From NCBI RefSeq assembly GCF_010669145.1, contig NZ_CP048632.1:2490001-2554000 (forward strand): a stretch of 64,000 nt of DNA, written 5' to 3'. This stretch comes from Rhizobium oryzihabitans (lineage in GTDB: Bacteria; Pseudomonadota; Alphaproteobacteria; Rhizobiales; Rhizobiaceae). Under the pieces are notes generated by a model. The model saw nothing but the letters and a program-made list of their open reading frames with translations. It was not told the DNA's origin and did not search any database. Below are positions 27,937-36,207 of this stretch, one piece after another (position 1 is the first letter of the stretch; each line of letters starts with the position of its first letter). Both the position numbers and the translations under genes were made by a program.

Positions 27937-28899
27937 ATGTCCGACAAGAAATATTACGATGCCCAGCTAGACAGAGCCCGGCAGTTGCAAAACGAAGGCC
28001 TGTATGGGGAAGCGCATGCGCTTCTCCTATCGCTGGTTGCAGTAAAAGACGGGCACCTGATGGGCGAGGAAACAGTGCTCGGCTTGCCGCGCAGGCTTCA
28101 TTCCGCGCGGCTGCGTCTCGCCAAGGCCGAAGGCGATATGGTCGCCAGGATCGGCTATCAGTATACGCTGGTTCCGCCGCCGCGGGTGCTGGCAAAATAT
28201 GCACAATTTTCGCCTGAAGAGCGCCGCACGATCAACCTGAAAAGCAGGGAGGAAGTGCCGAGGCTCATTCACCAGATATGGATTGGTGAAAAGGCTCCGC
28301 CCGCATCGGTCAAGGCCTGGGCTTCCCATGCGGCCTCGCACGGTTACGAGTATCGCTTCTGGCGCGAGGCCGATCTTGAGCGGGAAGGCGTGTTTGCAAA
28401 CGACGTCTTCAGAACGATGCTGGATCAGGGCGATTATCCGGGCGCGGTGGATGTGGCCCGTTACATTCTGCTGGAACGTTTCGGCGGCATCTATCTCGAT
28501 TGTGACTGGTATCCGGCGAGGGACGATCTGAGTTTCGACGCTTTCCTGCCCTTGATGGGGCTGACGGCGTTCGATGAAAAAACGCCGCGCGATACCGGGC
28601 AGGGCAGCATGCTTCTTGCCAATTCCTTTATCGCGGCTCCAGCCGGCCATCCCGTCTTTCGCAGGATGCTGGCGGCCTTTCCCGGGATCATCGAGGAGAT
28701 GCCGCGCGCGCCGGCCTGGTGGTCGACAGGGCCGCTGATCTTCACCGTCATTGCCCGGGCGGGAAGCATCAGCCTCGCGCCTGCATCCTTTGTCGCCGCG
28801 TCCCTTCCCGACCGCGCGCCTTTCGAGGCGGTGGAAGCGGTCAGGCGGGAACTCGCAACCGAAGAAGGTGGGTTGCTGATCGCCTGGAAATCATGGTGA
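27937..28899 (+). CDS. GT32-type glycosyltransferase with DXD motif
   Basis: A 320-residue protein. An N-terminal helical region of about 105 residues precedes the family segment PRLIHQIWIG and the metal-binding DxD as Asp188-Cys-Asp190 in RFGGIYLDCDWYP, both characteristic of the sugar-transferase fold that includes OCH1-like and capsular polysaccharide enzymes. No signal or membrane helix. It stands alone on the plus strand between the ATPase gene and a convergent deacetylase gene; the last nine bases overlap that gene. Likely a cytosolic transferase of the surrounding glycan locus. Confidence 0.85.
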   Translation: MSDKKYYDAQLDRARQLQNEGLYGEAHALLLSLVAVKDGHLMGEETVLGLPRRLHSARLRLAKAEGDMVARIGYQYTLVPPPRVLAKYAQFSPEERRTINLKSREEVPRLIHQIWIGEKAPPASVKAWASHAASHGYEYRFWREADLEREGVFANDVFRTMLDQGDYPGAVDVARYILLERFGGIYLDCDWYPARDDLSFDAFLPLMGLTAFDEKTPRDTGQGSMLLANSFIAAPAGHPVFRRMLAAFPGIIEEMPRAPAWWSTGPLIFTVIARAGSISLAPASFVAASLPDRAPFEAVEAVRRELATEEGGLLIAWKSW

Positions 28900-29634
28900 A
28901 ATTTCTTCCACGAGGTCTTTCGAGGACCGCCAGCGTGCGGCGGGATGCTCGGCGGTCACTTCGAAAAGCCGTCCCAGGAAGCGCCAGACATTGTCATCAT
29001 GTACGAGATGATGGGTGAGGATGCCGGTTGCGCCGCCATTTTCTGTAGTCTTCAGGATGCGGGCGGCGGTCTCGGCGAAAAGAATGTCGTCTTCGCGACC
29101 GCCGCGGCTGCCGTGCCAGTCGATGACGTCGACATGGGTGTTCAGGCAGGGCGGCAGGGTGTTTTTCTCCGGGCCGAAAACGGACAACGCGCGATATCCG
29201 AGGCCTGCCAATTCCTTCACGATAGCCGCATCTATGCGGTTCCACGGCGGCACGAGCATCGGCACCAGACGCCCGCCATGCAGGTCGTGGAGTTTATCCA
29301 GTCCGGATTGCAACTCATCGAGAACGATGGCCGGGTCGCGATGCGAGCCGAGTTCCTGTTTCTTTTCCTTCTCGCCGGCATAATTCATATGGGACCAGCC
29401 ATGGACGGCGACCTGGGCGATATCAGACGCATCAAGATGCTGCGCGAGCTTATCCGTCGTCATCTCCGGAATGACCGCGAGCGTGACCGGAGCGGAAAAG
29501 CTGCCGCAAAGATCGAGCAGCGTGTCGAGAGCCGGTGTTGGCTCCACCGCATCGTCGTCTCTCAGCCAGAGATCGGCGGTTATGCCGCGCCGTCCGCATT
29601 CGTCCAGTGCCGCTACGAGTTTTTCCAGACTCAT
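28891..29634 (-). CDS. Polysaccharide-deacetylase-like protein (NodB-homology fold)
   Basis: A 247-residue cytosolic-looking protein. LWLRDDDAVEPTPALD provides the acidic metal motif, HGWSHMNY the histidine pair of motif 2, and PPWNRID plus ILTHHLVHDD the later motifs of carbohydrate esterase 4 folds. There is no signal peptide, unlike secreted deacetylases, so the substrate may be a lipid-linked or cytosolic sugar. The start overlaps the upstream glycosyltransferase stop by ATGA, indicating coupled expression with that transferase. Confidence 0.8.
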   Translation of the reverse strand: MSLEKLVAALDECGRRGITADLWLRDDDAVEPTPALDTLLDLCGSFSAPVTLAVIPEMTTDKLAQHLDASDIAQVAVHGWSHMNYAGEKEKKQELGSHRDPAIVLDELQSGLDKLHDLHGGRLVPMLVPPWNRIDAAIVKELAGLGYRALSVFGPEKNTLPPCLNTHVDVIDWHGSRGGREDDILFAETAARILKTTENGGATGILTHHLVHDDNVWRFLGRLFEVTAEHPAARWRSSKDLVEEISP

Positions 29635-30728
29635 GATGTTCGTGCCTTTGCTCGCAACAGGATATGGTTCAGTTCTTTCGCGGCGTTTTGCAAAGACCGT
29701 TCATCCTTGACGAATTGTCGGGCCGCCCTTGCCATTTCTTCACGCCGCCTGTCATTGCCGAGCAGGGTTTCAATTGCTCCGGCATAGGCGGCTTTATCAT
29801 TTTCTGGTGTCAGTAATCCGGTGGTTCCGGATTTCACCACTTCGGGAACACCGGCCACTTCTTCGGCCACCACGGGCAGCCCGGCCGCCTGCGCTTCAAG
29901 ATAGGCAAGACCATAGGCTTCGCCATGTCCCGGCCAGACGTAAAGGGACGCTTTGGAAAGAAGAGCAGCGATTTCCGTCGCGGTTTTTTCCCCGTGCCAT
30001 ACAAGGCGGTGAGCGGGAAAAGAGCTGAACAGGGCTTCCACGGCCGCGCGTTCCGGCCCGTCGCCGACGATATCCAGCGTCCAGTGCACCTCCTGCGGCA
30101 AGAGGGCAAGCGCTTCGGAAAGTGCGCGGTAGCTGTCGAGCTTGTCCCCCGCCCGCATCATGGCGACGGTGATAAGCCTTGCCGGCGTCGCGCGAGGCTC
30201 GTTTTCGAGAAAGGCGCTGGCGTCGATAAAGGGTTGCAAGGTCGCATGGTGGATTGTGGGAGAAGCGCGCAGAAGCCCCTCGCGATCGCGCGCGGTGAAG
30301 CAGATATTGACGGCGGCGGCATTCAGTGCGGCCAGCAATTCGTCCTGAACCGCCTGCCAGCCCATGCCGTTGCGTCTCGGGGAATAGGAGGCCTCGGCGG
30401 TGACGTAGGGAATATCGAAACGCCTGCCCAGTTCCGGCCCGAGCAAATCCGGGGCCTTGTAATAGGGGTGATAACAAAACCAGAGGTCCGGTGCGCCCTG
30501 CTTTCGCCAGCGCTCTGCAATGGTCTCGATTTCGCGTTCGGCCGCATCGGTGAGCAAGGTCCGCGCCGGATCATCCGCCTGTTTCAGAAAGCTGCGCAAC
30601 TCGGAGGCGACGGAAACCTCATGGCCGCCCATGGTCATCGACGTCATCAGCAGGCGGGCCATCAACCGGTCGCCGGAGGGAACGGGATGGTTGGGCGATT
30701 TGAGCGGCGAATAAAAGGCGATCTTCAT
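29631..30728 (-). CDS. Glycosyltransferase family 4 protein
   Basis: A 365-residue GT-B enzyme starting MKIAFYSPLKSPNHPVPSGDRLMARLL, a pattern common for GT4 transferases. The C-terminal donor site is present: LDIVGDGPERAAVEALFSS, VWPGHGEAYGLAYLEAQAAGLPVVAEEVAGVPEVV, with the EX7E-type glutamates. Followed directly by the deacetylase-like gene and divergent from the UDP-sugar dehydrogenase 127 bp away. Donor and acceptor unknown. Confidence 0.88.
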   Translation of the reverse strand: MKIAFYSPLKSPNHPVPSGDRLMARLLMTSMTMGGHEVSVASELRSFLKQADDPARTLLTDAAEREIETIAERWRKQGAPDLWFCYHPYYKAPDLLGPELGRRFDIPYVTAEASYSPRRNGMGWQAVQDELLAALNAAAVNICFTARDREGLLRASPTIHHATLQPFIDASAFLENEPRATPARLITVAMMRAGDKLDSYRALSEALALLPQEVHWTLDIVGDGPERAAVEALFSSFPAHRLVWHGEKTATEIAALLSKASLYVWPGHGEAYGLAYLEAQAAGLPVVAEEVAGVPEVVKSGTTGLLTPENDKAAYAGAIETLLGNDRRREEMARAARQFVKDERSLQNAAKELNHILLRAKARTS

Positions 30729-30855
30729 GCCGATGGTTGTGCGTTGGTCGCGGCTGCGGCGTCAACCGGAATTTGAAAGGGTGCAGCCTTGACAGCCCGG
30801 CCATTCTTGCCCAACTGAAAGGCATCTTTTGCACATGCGCGGAGCGTGACACGCT

Positions 30856-32196
30856 TTGACTTCCCCAGATGTCTCCCAGACCCTGCTTTCCAGCATCGAA
30901 AACAAGAGCGCCAGAGCGGGCGTGATCGGCCTTGGCTATGTCGGCCTGCCGCTTGCCATGACAATTGCCAAGGCCGGTTTCAGGGTCGTCGGTTTTGATA
31001 TCGATCCCGGTAAAATTACCGCGATCGATGCGGGCCGCAGCTATATCGAGGCCGTGTCGGACGACGTGCTTTCAAGTGTCCGGCGCAATGACGGCTTCGT
31101 CGCAACCTCCGATTTTTCCAGGCTGGCCGAATGTGATGTAATCGCCATCTGCGTGCCGACGCCCTTGACGAAATATCGCGAGCCGGACCTTTCCTATGTC
31201 GAAAAGACCTGCCGGGATATTGCCGCCCATCTTCGCAAGGGGCAGCTCGTCGTTCTGGAATCGACCACCTATCCCGGTACGACCGACGGTGTGGTAAAGA
31301 CCATTCTGGAAAGCACCGGGCTTGTTTCCGGCGTCGATTTCTTCATCGGCTTTTCGCCCGAACGGGAAGATCCCGGCAATCGCGATTTCGAGACCTCGAC
31401 CATTCCGAAGGTCGTCGCAGGTGATGGTGAGGCTGCCGGAAAACTGATGGCCGCTTTTTACGGTTCGGTGGTCAAGAAGATCGTTCCGGTTTCCACAAAC
31501 GCCACGGCCGAGGCCGTCAAGATTACCGAAAACGTCTTTCGCGCCGTCAATATCGCCCTCGTCAACGAACTCAAGGTCGTCTACGAGGCAATGGGCATCG
31601 ATATCTGGGAAGTGATCGACGCGGCGAAAACCAAGCCGTTCGGTTTCATGCCGTTTTATCCCGGTCCGGGTCTCGGTGGCCATTGCATACCGATCGACCC
31701 CTTCTACCTCACCTGGAAATCGCGGGAATACGAGTTGCCGACGCGGTTCATCGAACTTGCCGGCGAAATCAACACCGGCATGCCGCGCCATGTCATCGGG
31801 CGGGTGGCGGAAGCGCTCGATATCCATTCCGGCAGGGCGCTCAGCCGCTCAAAGGTGCTGGTCGTCGGTCTCGCCTACAAGAAGAACGTGCCCGATATTC
31901 GTGAAAGTCCCTCGCTGAAACTCATCGAGCTCATCCAGGAGCGTGGCGGCGAAGCTGCCTATTATGATCCGCACGTGGCTGAAATCCCGAAAACCCGGGA
32001 ATATAGCCACCTGATGGGCATGAAATCCGTGGCATGGGACAGGCAGTCGATCGGCGCCTTTGATGCCGTTCTCGTCGCGACGGATCACGACAATGTCGAC
32101 TATGCCGCTCTTTGCGAGTGGTCGCCGCTGATCATCGATACGCGAAATGTCTTCGCGCGCCGGGATATAGCCGCAAAACACATCATCAAGGCCTGA
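30856..32196 (+). CDS. UDP-glucose/GDP-mannose-family 6-dehydrogenase, WbpA-like (probable UDP-GlcNAc type)
   Basis: A 446-residue NAD-dependent enzyme that oxidises C6 of a nucleotide sugar to a uronate in two steps. The Rossmann motif GVIGLGYVGLPLA begins near residue 22, the lysine and asparagine of the active site are at VKITENV (222-227), and the catalytic nucleophile is Cys277 in GGHCIPIDPFY. The sequence after the cysteine (IPIDPFYLTWK) resembles WbpA/WecC-type enzymes acting on UDP-HexNAc rather than plain UDP-glucose dehydrogenase. Start is a TTG at 30856. It supplies an acidic sugar to the adjacent glycosyltransferases. Confidence 0.88.
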   Translation: MTSPDVSQTLLSSIENKSARAGVIGLGYVGLPLAMTIAKAGFRVVGFDIDPGKITAIDAGRSYIEAVSDDVLSSVRRNDGFVATSDFSRLAECDVIAICVPTPLTKYREPDLSYVEKTCRDIAAHLRKGQLVVLESTTYPGTTDGVVKTILESTGLVSGVDFFIGFSPEREDPGNRDFETSTIPKVVAGDGEAAGKLMAAFYGSVVKKIVPVSTNATAEAVKITENVFRAVNIALVNELKVVYEAMGIDIWEVIDAAKTKPFGFMPFYPGPGLGGHCIPIDPFYLTWKSREYELPTRFIELAGEINTGMPRHVIGRVAEALDIHSGRALSRSKVLVVGLAYKKNVPDIRESPSLKLIELIQERGGEAAYYDPHVAEIPKTREYSHLMGMKSVAWDRQSIGAFDAVLVATDHDNVDYAALCEWSPLIIDTRNVFARRDIAAKHIIKA

Positions 32197-32215
32197 TAGC
32201 CCTCATCAGGCATTC

Positions 32216-32710
32216 ATGAACGGACGGAATATGAGCAGACTGGACAGTTTCATTCGCCGGTTGACCGCGCAGCGGGATATCCTCAACCACGTCGAGGCCG
32301 ATCTCGATCTTCCGGAGGGGGCGATTATGGAAATCGGGCTTGGAAACGGGCGCACATTCAATCATTTGCGGGAACTGTTTCCGGAGCGCCGCATCGTTGC
32401 CTTCGACAGGGCCATGGGGGCACACGCCTCCTCCGTTCCGCCTCAGGAAGATCTCGTGATCGGCGAAATATCGCAAACCGCTCCGGCCTTCATCGGTGCT
32501 GAGGCGGCGCTGGTGCATGCCGATATCGGTACCGGCTATCCCGAGAAGGATGCCATCACCCTGACATGGCTTACTGATCTTGCTGCGGGCATGCTCGCAA
32601 AGGGGGGCGTTGCGGTCAGCGGTCTGCCTCTCGATCATCCCGTGTTGAAGCCGCTGCCGGTGCCGGAAAGCGTGCCGACCGACCGCTATTTTCTCTACCG
32701 AAAGATTTGA
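32216..32710 (+). CDS. Class I SAM-dependent methyltransferase-like protein
   Basis: A 164-residue protein with the SAM-binding motif I EIGLGNGRTFNHL and motif II acidic end VAFDRAM. It is short but spans the whole core fold; a later HADIGTGY stretch corresponds to the motif IV region. It begins 19 nt after the sugar dehydrogenase stop and is likely co-transcribed. ATG at 32216 chosen, another ATG at 32231 is possible. It may methylate a glycan precursor, but the substrate is unknown. Confidence 0.7.
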   Translation: MNGRNMSRLDSFIRRLTAQRDILNHVEADLDLPEGAIMEIGLGNGRTFNHLRELFPERRIVAFDRAMGAHASSVPPQEDLVIGEISQTAPAFIGAEAALVHADIGTGYPEKDAITLTWLTDLAAGMLAKGGVAVSGLPLDHPVLKPLPVPESVPTDRYFLYRKI

Positions 32711-32747
32711 GACCAAGCGGCCTGCCAGCAGGCGTGCAGAGCTTGTC

Positions 32748-34442
32748 TCATAGATAGCGTTCGCTCTCTTCCTTGGAGAGCAGGAAGACCTTCATTTGCG
32801 AGTTTCGTCCGCGAATGGCGATTTTTTCACTTCGCAGATCGGCGATTTCCTGGCCCGCCTGAATGATGGCCGGTTCGGAAACGACGATGGCGGCGCCGAA
32901 TTCCTTTGCCTTGGACTCCAGCCTGCTTGCGACGTTTACAGTGTCGCCAATCGCGGTCAGGGTCTTCGCCGCGCCATACCCCATGATGCCGACGATTGTG
33001 GGGCCGACGTGGATGCCGACCACCACTTCCAGCCGGACGGCAAACTGCTTTTCCAGGCCCTCGTTCAGGATGGAAAGTTCCCGCAAGATGATCGCGGCCG
33101 CCTTCATGGCATTGCGGCAGGCATTTTCCGCGTTATCGCCAAGTCCGAAGAGGGCCATTGCACCGTCGCCGATAAATTTGTCGAGATGGCCGCCAGCCTG
33201 TTCGACGGCCTGGCCGACGATGGTGAAGTAGCGGTTCAGGAGAAATACGACGTCGTAGGGCAGCTTGGCTTCGGAAAGCGTGGTGAAATTGCGCAGATCG
33301 CAGAATAGGATGGCGATCTCCTCTTCCGTGCCGGGTCGTGCGGGTTGGGCATCCGCCGGCAGGTCGCTTTGTTGCGGTGGCGATACGAGAAGTGCAACTC
33401 CGAGATCATGGTTGGGCCGCAGCTGACAGCCGAGGCGCACATCCGAATCGGCGTGGATACGTCTCAACGTGGTTTGCTCGATATCTCCGGGAGGCGGAAG
33501 CGGACCCTTGCTGCCGACAACTCTGACACGGCAGGTCGAGCAACGTCCTTTGCCGCCGCAGACGGAATAATGCGGGATGCCCGCCAGCCGGCTGGCTTCC
33601 AGAATGCTGAGCCCTGCCGGTACACGCGCCTGCGCGCCATGTTCGTAGCGGATTTCGATGGCCGTCAGCCGTTGCCGGAAGCTGCGCACACCGCGCAGCA
33701 CGAATACCAGCATCACCGCGCCGGCGAACAGGGTCTCCGTCGCGCCGGTGATAAAGCGGATCCGCGTCTCCATTTCCCGTTGCAGCGGCAGTTCGTCTTT
33801 CTGAATGGTATTGTCGGTCAGTCCAGGAGGAAGGGCGTATTTTTCATCGATCTCCGCCAGCCAGCGACCGGCATCGCTGAAGCCGAGGAGTGCCAGAAGG
33901 GGAAGCATCACCGCCACCGTCATGAACAGCCCGGCTATGCGCGGATACCAGTCCCGGTAACGCAGCCAGAAATAGAGGCCGATGCATCCGTGAACCCAGA
34001 TCACGATCAATGCGAGGCTCTGCCACATGCCCTGTATCGGGTTGTTGATCCACAGCCGGCGGATGACCGAGTAGTAGCCGACATCAATGCCATAAAGCAT
34101 ATGCGATACACGGATATTGACGGCATGGCCAATGATCAGAAATGGGATCGACAGGCCGAATATGACCTGAAGCGCTTCACGAAGCGGCATGCGCAGGGTT
34201 CGACGCTGATAAAGCGAGCGCAGAACAAGACAGACATGCACCACAACCGAGCCATAAAAAAGCAGGCTGCTGACGGGATTGAGCCATATCAGGCTGAACC
34301 ATTTCCGCGCCCGCTCGGCGGTATCGATGGAGATGAGTGCAAGGGAATGGTTGAAAAGATGGGAAAAGACGAAAGCAAATATGATGAGGCCGGATAAAAT
34401 CCGGGCGCGTCTCAAATTGGTCTCCGAAAAGAAACGGATCAT
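32748..34442 (-). CDS. cyaC: CyaC-type membrane adenylate cyclase with diheme-type anchor and 2Fe-2S domain
   Basis: A 564-residue inner-membrane protein that should make cAMP in response to redox state. Residues 1-255 contain six hydrophobic helices with histidines at 28, 32, 69, 106, 114 and 151, recalling the histidine signature of succinate dehydrogenase diheme anchors. Residues 262-355 form a ferredoxin domain with Cys295, 301, 304 and 339 (C-x5-C-x2-C). Residues 375-550 are a class III cyclase: metal aspartates 382 and 426, Lys422 and Thr496 typical for ATP specificity, Asn503 and Arg507 for catalysis. The architecture equals that known for Sinorhizobium meliloti CyaC, shown to respond to quinones. 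Monocistronic. Confidence 0.9.
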   Translation of the reverse strand: MIRFFSETNLRRARILSGLIIFAFVFSHLFNHSLALISIDTAERARKWFSLIWLNPVSSLLFYGSVVVHVCLVLRSLYQRRTLRMPLREALQVIFGLSIPFLIIGHAVNIRVSHMLYGIDVGYYSVIRRLWINNPIQGMWQSLALIVIWVHGCIGLYFWLRYRDWYPRIAGLFMTVAVMLPLLALLGFSDAGRWLAEIDEKYALPPGLTDNTIQKDELPLQREMETRIRFITGATETLFAGAVMLVFVLRGVRSFRQRLTAIEIRYEHGAQARVPAGLSILEASRLAGIPHYSVCGGKGRCSTCRVRVVGSKGPLPPPGDIEQTTLRRIHADSDVRLGCQLRPNHDLGVALLVSPPQQSDLPADAQPARPGTEEEIAILFCDLRNFTTLSEAKLPYDVVFLLNRYFTIVGQAVEQAGGHLDKFIGDGAMALFGLGDNAENACRNAMKAAAIILRELSILNEGLEKQFAVRLEVVVGIHVGPTIVGIMGYGAAKTLTAIGDTVNVASRLESKAKEFGAAIVVSEPAIIQAGQEIADLRSEKIAIRGRNSQMKVFLLSKEESERYL

Positions 34443-34657
34443 GCAAATCCCGTCAAATGGCCATTCGGCGTAGAATCAAATGCAATATGTGGTGGCGATT
34501 GCTTTAGTGCAGGCCGCCTCGTGGCAATATCGTGGAGCAATCGATCGGAATCGGTCAATTGTGCGTGTTCGAATGCCGGTCTCATGGCAAAGGCTGTCGA
34601 AGCAGGCCTTCGAAAAACCGTTTGGCAGGTCAGGCTGCGATCAGCGCAAAGTTGTGA

Positions 34658-35518
34658 TCAGAGTTCTATAATCTGGCCATCCATGGCCGCGAATGCGCCG
34701 CTGAACTGAGACTTTGCCTGTTTTTCGATATCGTCCAGTTCGTCGTCGCTGCGGCTTGGGGCATGATGGATGAAGCCGACATTTCTTGCGCCCGCGAGCT
34801 TTGCGAGGCGGATTGCCTCCTGCCAGGATGAGTGGCCATAACCGCGGTAAAGGCTCATCTCCTCCTCGGTGAACATGGCGTCATAAAGGAAAAGATCGAC
34901 GTCCCTGATCAGGTCGAGGACGTTATTGTCGGTATTGCCCGGCTCGTGCTCGGTATCGGTGATGATGGCAAGGGATTTTCCTTCCCAGTCCAGACGGTAA
35001 CCGATGGCGTTGCCTGGATGGTTGAGCATTCCGGTCCTGATCGTCAGTCCCGGATGCACATCGAGCGCATCACCCGGCATGAAGTCCCGCGTCGCCATCT
35101 TTGCGCAGCAGACTTCCAGTGGCACGGGGAACCACGGCGGGCTCATGAATTCGCGGAGCATTTGCCGTGTCGTCATGGTGCCGGCGAGGTGACCTGACCA
35201 GATGGCGACATCATTGGAGCTGTTATAAAACGGCTTGAAATAGGGGAAGCCGACAATATGGTCGTAATGACAGTGCGAGAAGAACAGGTTGACGTCGGTA
35301 ATGCCTTCCGCCCGCAACGCCAGACCAGCGGGATGCAATCCCGATCCGGCATCGAACAAAAGTACGTGATCTCCGCATCGTACCTCGATGCAGATGGTAT
35401 TTCCGCCGTATTTTCGGAAGTTTTCACCTGAAACAGGAAGCGTTCCCCGCGCACCCCAGATCTTTACCCGAAAATTTCTATTACTTTCCCGACTTGCTGT
35501 GTCGGAATCGAACGCCAT
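34658..35518 (-). CDS. Metallo-beta-lactamase-fold hydrolase
   Basis: A 286-residue soluble hydrolase. WGARGTLPV and KYGGNTICIEV at the N-terminus and the metal motif His82-x-His84-x-Asp86-His87 (SHCHYDH) define the MBL fold; LNHPGNA, ITDTEHEPG and FIHHAPSRSD provide later ligands. The family with GARGSxP..GGNT starts is often annotated as phosphodiesterase- or RNase Z-like. Start ATG at 35518 chosen; an upstream in-frame extension lacks family character. It lies between the cyclase and a cyclic-nucleotide-binding protein on the same strand, so cAMP hydrolysis is an attractive but unproven role. Confidence 0.85.
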   Translation of the reverse strand: MAFDSDTASRESNRNFRVKIWGARGTLPVSGENFRKYGGNTICIEVRCGDHVLLFDAGSGLHPAGLALRAEGITDVNLFFSHCHYDHIVGFPYFKPFYNSSNDVAIWSGHLAGTMTTRQMLREFMSPPWFPVPLEVCCAKMATRDFMPGDALDVHPGLTIRTGMLNHPGNAIGYRLDWEGKSLAIITDTEHEPGNTDNNVLDLIRDVDLFLYDAMFTEEEMSLYRGYGHSSWQEAIRLAKLAGARNVGFIHHAPSRSDDELDDIEKQAKSQFSGAFAAMDGQIIEL

Positions 35519-35590
35519 GACACACCCCAATAACAACGGAATCTTGCACGCTTTCCTCCCATGAAGCCCGTTGTCTCTAAAGATTCTTAT

Positions 35591-35611
35591 ATCCGCCATT
35601 TTCTGGCGGAT
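35591..35611. repeat. Short hairpin between the cyclic-nucleotide-binding gene and the MBL gene
   Basis: ATCCGCCA (35591-35598) pairs with TGGCGGAT (35604-35611). It lies downstream of the minus-strand gene ending at 35709 but has no U-rich tail in that direction, so a terminator role is uncertain. Confidence 0.4.
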
Positions 35612-35708
35612 GCCTTTACCCCTTATTCAGTCAGCATTTCATTTATATTGCAATGGTGCGACATTTATTTTTCCAATATCGCCCGTCACGGTAGCAAGGA
35701 ATTGTCGC

Positions 35709-36164
35709 TCATGTTCTGGCGTTTGCGCGTGCTTTGCTCAGTTCCGTCGTCGTCTGGGTGAGGCGTTCGGCAAGAACGCGCATGACCTTGATCGTGATGT
35801 CGGGGAAATCGGACATGAGCTTGAAGAATTGTTCCTTGCCGATCCGCAGCGCTTCCACATCGGTCGAAGCGCGGATGGTTGCCGTTCTGACGCTGTCGCA
35901 GAGAATGGCGATTTCGCCGACGATCGCATTGCCGGTCATTTCGGCCACTTTCAGCGTGCCCGATGGGGAATCGACCAGAACATCGACTTTTCCGGTCAAA
36001 AGAACGTAGGCCGCATCTCCGACATCTCCCTGCCGAAACAGAACATCACCGGTGTGATAGGACACGCGGTCTGATGCAAATGCGAGCAGTTTAAGTTTTG
36101 ACGGTTCCATTTCCGAAAAAAATGGGACTCGTTTCAACATCTGAATTTCGTCTTTGAATAGCAT
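35709..36164 (-). CDS. Stand-alone cyclic-nucleotide-binding domain protein
   Basis: A 151-residue protein made of one cNMP-binding beta-barrel and a C-terminal helix, without a DNA-binding domain. The phosphate-binding cassette reads VGEIAILCDSVRTATIRAST, keeping the Glu (84) and Arg (93) that contact ribose and phosphate of cAMP; FRQGDVGDAAYVLLTGKVDV is the preceding barrel. The ATG at 36164 has AGGGTAAGG upstream; a GTG at 36197 would add 11 residues. It follows the large ABC protein by 43 bp, so both are probably co-transcribed and may form one complex that senses cAMP from the nearby cyclase. Confidence 0.85.
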   Translation of the reverse strand: MLFKDEIQMLKRVPFFSEMEPSKLKLLAFASDRVSYHTGDVLFRQGDVGDAAYVLLTGKVDVLVDSPSGTLKVAEMTGNAIVGEIAILCDSVRTATIRASTDVEALRIGKEQFFKLMSDFPDITIKVMRVLAERLTQTTTELSKARANART

Positions 36165-36207
36165 TGCCTTACCCTGTTCCTGTTCCACCTCGGCCACATT
36201 CTTTGAT

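Noticed and set aside
33345..34397. Open frame of 350 codons on the plus strand
   Set aside because: Opposite cyaC, whose heme-anchor, ferredoxin and cyclase motifs are unmistakable.
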